Below are positions 39,308-40,748 of a DNA stretch of 40,748 nt, piece by piece; positions within the stretch are counted from its first letter, which is position 1; the number at the start of each line of letters is the position of its first letter. The notes below the pieces were generated by a model. The model saw only the letters and a list, made by a program, of their open reading frames with translations. It was not told where the DNA came from and did not search any database. The translations under genes and the position numbers were made by a program. Source of the DNA: Nocardioides stalactiti (lineage in GTDB: Bacteria; Actinomycetota; Actinomycetes; Propionibacteriales; Nocardioidaceae); contig NZ_JACEFC010000031.1 in NCBI RefSeq assembly GCF_014180715.1, forward strand, positions 1 through 40,748, given 5' to 3'.

Positions 39308-40234
39308 GTGCCAGAGAAGAACCCGATCCGCGTCTACCTCCTCGACGACCACGACATCGTGCGTCGAGGGCTTGCCAGCCTGCTCGAGAGCGAGCCTGAC
39401 ATCGAGATCGTGGGGCAGTCCGGGTTGGCCAACGAAGCCCTGGAGGAGATCCTCCGGCTGCGGCCCGACGTGGCCGTCCTCGACGCCCACCTGCCGGACG
39501 GCAACGGGCTCGACGTGTGCCGCGAGATGCGGTCGGCGGACCCCGGCATCAAGGCCATGATCCTCACCAGCTACCAGGACGACGACGCCATCTCGGCGGC
39601 CATCCTGGCCGGTGCGGCCGGCTACATCCTCAAGCAGATCGAGGGGAACTCGCTCGTGAGCGGGATCCGCCTCGTCGCCAGCGGCCACTCGCTCATCGAC
39701 CGCTCCGTCGCCGCTCGGGTGATGGAGCAGGTCGAGTTCCACAAGCGGTCCGTCCAGGTCATCTCCGACCTGACCCCGCAGCAGAGCAAGATCCTGTTCC
39801 TCATCGCCGACGGCCTCACCAACCGTGAGATCGCCGAGCGGCTGTTCCTCGCCGAGAAGACGGTGAAGAACCACGTGACCGCCCTGCTCAGCAGGCTCGG
39901 TGTCGCGCACCGCACGCAGGCCGCGCTCCTCGCGCAGCGCCTGCGGGGCGAGACCCCCATGACGGTCGACACGTCGCTGGCCGCGGCGCGTCGCGTCGTG
40001 GGCTGGCCCGGCGTACGCCGGCCAGCCACCCCACAGGGCTGCCCCACGTCCGAGGCACACCCACGCCCCGGACCCGGCGTCGTCGTACGGAAGAAGGGGC
40101 CCCGGGAGCTTGCGCTCCCGGGGCCCCTTCCTCCTTGTCGGGATCAGACCTCGAACTTGCTCACCAGGTCCTTGAGCTGGGTGGAGATGTCGGTCAGCTG
40201 CGTCGCGGACTCGAGCGTCTCCTGGGCTCCCTGA
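39308..40234 (+). CDS. DosR/DevR-like NarL-type response regulator with abnormal 3' extension
   Basis: The regulator part is residues 1-217. The receiver domain has Asp13/14, phosphorylation site Asp59 in [16 protein letters not shown] (86-89) and Lys109 in GYILKQ. The HTH is [30 protein letters not shown] (169-198). LTSY, DGNG and LAEKTVKN with ...RTQAA closely follow mycobacterial DosR, which is 217 aa. The frame does not stop there; it runs 91 codons on, through a hairpin and a terminator, into the antisense of the chemotaxis gene. The C5 run at 39954-39958 is suspect: one C fewer gives a TGA at 39960 and a 217-aa protein. GTG 39308 is the likely start (GTG 39299 is an alternative). No sensor kinase is in the window. 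Confidence 0.85.
   Translation: MPEKNPIRVYLLDDHDIVRRGLASLLESEPDIEIVGQSGLANEALEEILRLRPDVAVLDAHLPDGNGLDVCREMRSADPGIKAMILTSYQDDDAISAAILAGAAGYILKQIEGNSLVSGIRLVASGHSLIDRSVAARVMEQVEFHKRSVQVISDLTPQQSKILFLIADGLTNREIAERLFLAEKTVKNHVTALLSRLGVAHRTQAALLAQRLRGETPMTVDTSLAAARRVVGWPGVRRPATPQGCPTSEAHPRPGPGVVVRKKGPRELALPGPLPPCRDQTSNLLTRSLSWVEMSVSCVADSSVSWAP
40001..40027. other. Long hairpin inside the extended response-regulator frame
   Basis: GGCTGG (40001-40006) pairs with CCAGCC (40022-40027) around a perfect 14-bp palindrome CCGGCGTACGCCGG (40008-40021), with one bulged C. Strong structure here fits a 3' untranslated region better than coding sequence. Confidence 0.55.
40093..40130. terminator. Bidirectional intrinsic terminator
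   Basis: A perfect 17-bp stem (GAAGGGGCCCCGGGAGC at 40093-40109 and its complement at 40114-40130) with a TTGC loop, between the convergent response regulator and chemotaxis genes. Short pyrimidine-rich flanks follow on both strands. This is the strongest terminator in the window. Confidence 0.85.
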
Positions 40235-40748
40235 CGGGTCTCGGCCGCGGCGGACGCGACCTGGGTGACGTCCTCGGCGATGCCGTTGGCGCCGGCGGCG
40301 GCCTCCGTCACCGAGCGGGCGATCTCGTTGGTCGTCGCCGTCTGCTCCTCGACCGCCGAGGCGATCGTGGTCTGGATGTCGTTGATCCGGGCGATGACCT
40401 CGGCGATCCGGCTGATGGCGGAGACGGCACCCTGGGTGTCGTTCTGGATCGCCTCGATCTTCTGACCGATGTCCTCGGTCGCCTTGGCGGTCTCCTTGGC
40501 CAGCTCCTTGACCTCGTTGGCGACCACCGCGAAGCCCTTGCCGGCGTCACCGGCGCGAGCGGCCTCGATGGTCGCGTTCAGGGCGAGGAGGTTGGTCTGC
40601 TGCGCGATCGAGGTGATCACCTTGATGACCTGGCCGATCTCGGCCGACGACTCCCCGAGCGAGGCCACGGTGGCCTCCGCTCCCCCGGCGACGTTGACCG
40701 CGTCGGTGGCGGCCGCGGCCGCCTCCGTCGCGTTCTTCGCGGTCTCCC
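40144..40748 (-). CDS. Methyl-accepting chemotaxis protein, C-terminal part (5' end outside window)
   Basis: The frame is open to the window edge, so only the cytoplasmic signalling domain (~200 residues) is seen. The hairpin tip is [20 protein letters not shown], followed by [22 protein letters not shown], which bind CheA and CheW. The long coiled coil continues as [33 protein letters not shown] with Glu/Gln pairs suitable for methylation. It ends [12 protein letters not shown], without a CheR-docking pentapeptide. The sensory part is not visible. It is convergent with the response regulator, separated by the terminator at 40093-40130. It implies a motile or pilus-steered cell. Confidence 0.94.
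   Translation of the reverse strand, partial: ETAKNATEAAAAATDAVNVAGGAEATVASLGESSAEIGQVIKVITSIAQQTNLLALNATIEAARAGDAGKGFAVVANEVKELAKETAKATEDIGQKIEAIQNDTQGAVSAISRIAEVIARINDIQTTIASAVEEQTATTNEIARSVTEAAAGANGIAEDVTQVASAAAETRQGAQETLESATQLTDISTQLKDLVSKFEV

Noticed and set aside
38570..40060. Upstream extension of the 4CL-like ligase to 1028 aa
   Set aside because: The extension is antisense to the hypothetical and response regulator genes and crosses palindromic regulatory DNA; ligases of this type start near VPFKSPYP.
1..40748. tRNA, rRNA, CRISPR array, IS element or riboswitch
   Set aside because: None was recognised when reading both strands; I saw no transposase, regular spaced repeats or tRNA-like cloverleaf. 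Structured RNAs of an unknown class cannot be excluded by eye.

Overview
The window is a high-GC actinobacterial chromosome segment. It most resembles Nocardioides or a close relative. This is an inference from four things: GC-biased codons throughout, a DUF222/HNH (13E12-type) gene, mycobacterial-style fatty-acid genes (FadD/FadE), and many leaderless starts placed 6-8 nt after a TANNNT -10 element. I see no rRNA, tRNA, CRISPR array, IS element or prophage. Genes are packed tightly and no stretch over about 215 bp lacks a gene.

Layout. 1-5.7 kb: tail of an FAD oxidoreductase, a hypothetical protein, a DUF222/HNH protein, a GNAT acetyltransferase, then a PLP group II decarboxylase divergent from a PhaC-like Cys alpha/beta hydrolase. 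5.8-11.1 kb: chromate transporter, quinone oxidoreductase, alpha/beta hydrolase coupled to a hotdog thioesterase, a small membrane protein and a PucR-type regulator. 11.2-16.4 kb: a TetR regulator divergent from a tightly coupled ALDH3 - SDR - cytochrome P450 - DUF2236 operon. 16.5-28.3 kb: a lipid catabolic block with four acyl-CoA dehydrogenases, a long-chain acyl-CoA synthetase, two more DUF2236 proteins, a TetR regulator, an APH-like kinase paired with an ACAD11-like dehydrogenase, and an MFS transporter. 28.3-38.6 kb: two more acyl-CoA ligases, an uncharacterised 339-aa protein, an alpha/beta hydrolase coupled to an amidase, an exported repeat protein, a TauE/SafE permease and a Tat-exported PhoX phosphatase. 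38.6-40.7 kb: a regulatory intergenic region, a hypothetical protein, a DosR/DevR-like response regulator whose frame runs on through a terminator, and the C-terminal end of a chemotaxis receptor.

How it may work together (inference): the P450, SDR and ALDH3 could oxidise a terminal carbon stepwise to an acid. The FadD enzymes would activate acids to CoA esters and the FadE enzymes would dehydrogenate them. The kinase plus ACAD11-like pair would handle 4-hydroxyacyl-CoAs. The DUF2236 proteins belong to the MpaB/rubber-oxygenase family. The substrate is unknown, but a branched or terpenoid-like lipid fits the gene set. A shared GTGACAGTAG-type operator upstream of the first acyl-CoA dehydrogenase and in the quinone-oxidoreductase/hydrolase intergenic region suggests these units share a regulator.
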